Assembly (NCBI RefSeq): GCF_030704535.1 | Contig: NC_081818.1 | Span: 25,149,001-25,213,000, forward strand | Origin: Vitis vinifera | Taxonomy: Eukaryota; Streptophyta; Magnoliopsida; Vitales; Vitaceae | Length of the DNA stretch: 64,000 nucleotides | Direction of reading: 5' to 3' | Shown here: positions 63,502 through 64,000 of the stretch, piece after piece | Layout: each line of letters begins with the position of its first letter | Position numbering within the stretch: the stretch's first letter is position 1 | The notes under the pieces: model-generated | What the model saw: only the letters and a program-made list of their open reading frames with translations | The model's database searches: none | What the model was told of the DNA's origin: nothing | Made by a program: the position numbers and the translations under genes

Positions 63502-64000
63502 TTGGTGTCGTCTGTGGAAAGGAAATACAAATGTCAACACTTTCCAGAAGTCGATTGTCGGCCATGGGTAGAGAATACTACTTCAACTGGCGTGAGAGTA
63601 TGGAAAGACGCTAGCGTGAGAGCAAGAGACAGATGCAAGCCCTACTCCTTGAAACAAGGAGACTCAGGGAGGAGAATGAAGTATTGCGTATTCAAGTGTC
63701 CTCATCGGGTCCTCCTCGTAGCCGACAGCCTAGAAGTCAGTGCACGAACTCCAGGCAGAACAAGGAGGCTATGTACCCTGGCATGTAGAGCTCCCCTATA
63801 ATGAACAAGAAATTCAGCCTGAGGAATGGTTCTTACTAGCCTGCCACGCTTAACAAGATGAGAGCTCTGACTCCACTCACGTCTCAACAAAAAAGAGATG
63901 CAATAGGAAGTCCTAGCTATCGGATGCAATGTGCGCAAGACTAAGGCCTCAGGTGCCTGACATGAGGGAAAAGCCATGTGCAGTGATAGCCTAGGAAGCA
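63502..64000 (+). mobile_element. Primer-binding region and decayed gag of a Ty3/gypsy element, cut by the window edge
   Basis: TTGGTGTCGTCTGTGG at 63502 resembles the TTGGCGCCGTCTGTGG junction that follows the 5' LTR in many plant gypsy elements. A gag-like frame starts at ATG 63531 (MSTLSRSRL) and is interrupted by TAG at 63612. It continues as RQMQALLLETRRLREENEVLRIQVSSS, the coiled-coil N-terminus of gag, with more stops from about 63787. No intact protein remains. Confidence 0.65.

Overview
This window is nuclear plant DNA. It contains spliced genes with GT-AG introns, some of them several kilobases long, which encode typical land-plant proteins. The gaps are AT-rich and hold decayed retrotransposons. 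The protein families and the old LINE and Ty3/gypsy debris inside introns suggest a woody eudicot. Grapevine (Vitis) is my best guess, but this rests on general impression and not on a species-diagnostic sequence.

Layout from left to right. (1) 1-2389, minus: the first two coding exons of a DHHC-type protein S-acyltransferase; the catalytic part lies beyond the left edge. (2) 3639-3710, plus: tRNA-Gln(UUG). (3) 4300-8955, minus: a five-exon RLCK-VII kinase close to Arabidopsis CDG1. (4) 10432-15885, minus: a seven-exon, 540-residue type II membrane protein of a plant family that may be glycosyltransferase-like, with one GC-AG intron. (5) 15.9-21.1 kb: AT-rich DNA with no gene. (6) 21.1-30.7 kb, plus: a seven-exon RPRD/Rtt103-like CID protein whose leader or promoter DNA is present in three copies. 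(7) 36307-36678, plus: an intronless CC-type (ROXY) glutaredoxin with a CCMC site and an ALWL tail. (8) 38858-41844, minus: a two-exon bHLH transcription factor. (9) 42-50 kb: retrotransposon relics, including a decayed Ty3/gypsy gag-protease-RT fragment. (10) 50568-60058, plus: a three-exon membrane-anchored ubiquitin-fold (MUB) gene with an 8-kb first intron that carries an antisense LINE tail. (11) 60-64 kb: a MITE-like element, an antisense gypsy RT relic, and an LTR with primer-binding-site-like junction and decayed gag running off the right edge.

From memory, the S-acyltransferase, CDG1-like kinase, membrane protein, CID protein and MUB correspond to neighbours in Arabidopsis around At3g26935-At3g26990, so this is probably a conserved eudicot block with later insertions. 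The genes do not form a pathway. I rebuilt every coding exon chain by hand from splice sites, reading phase and family resemblance, and each complete chain closes in frame. I found no convincing new multi-gene system. The most notable items are the leader-region triplication, a duplicated S-acyltransferase exon relic, the GC-AG intron and the microsynteny.
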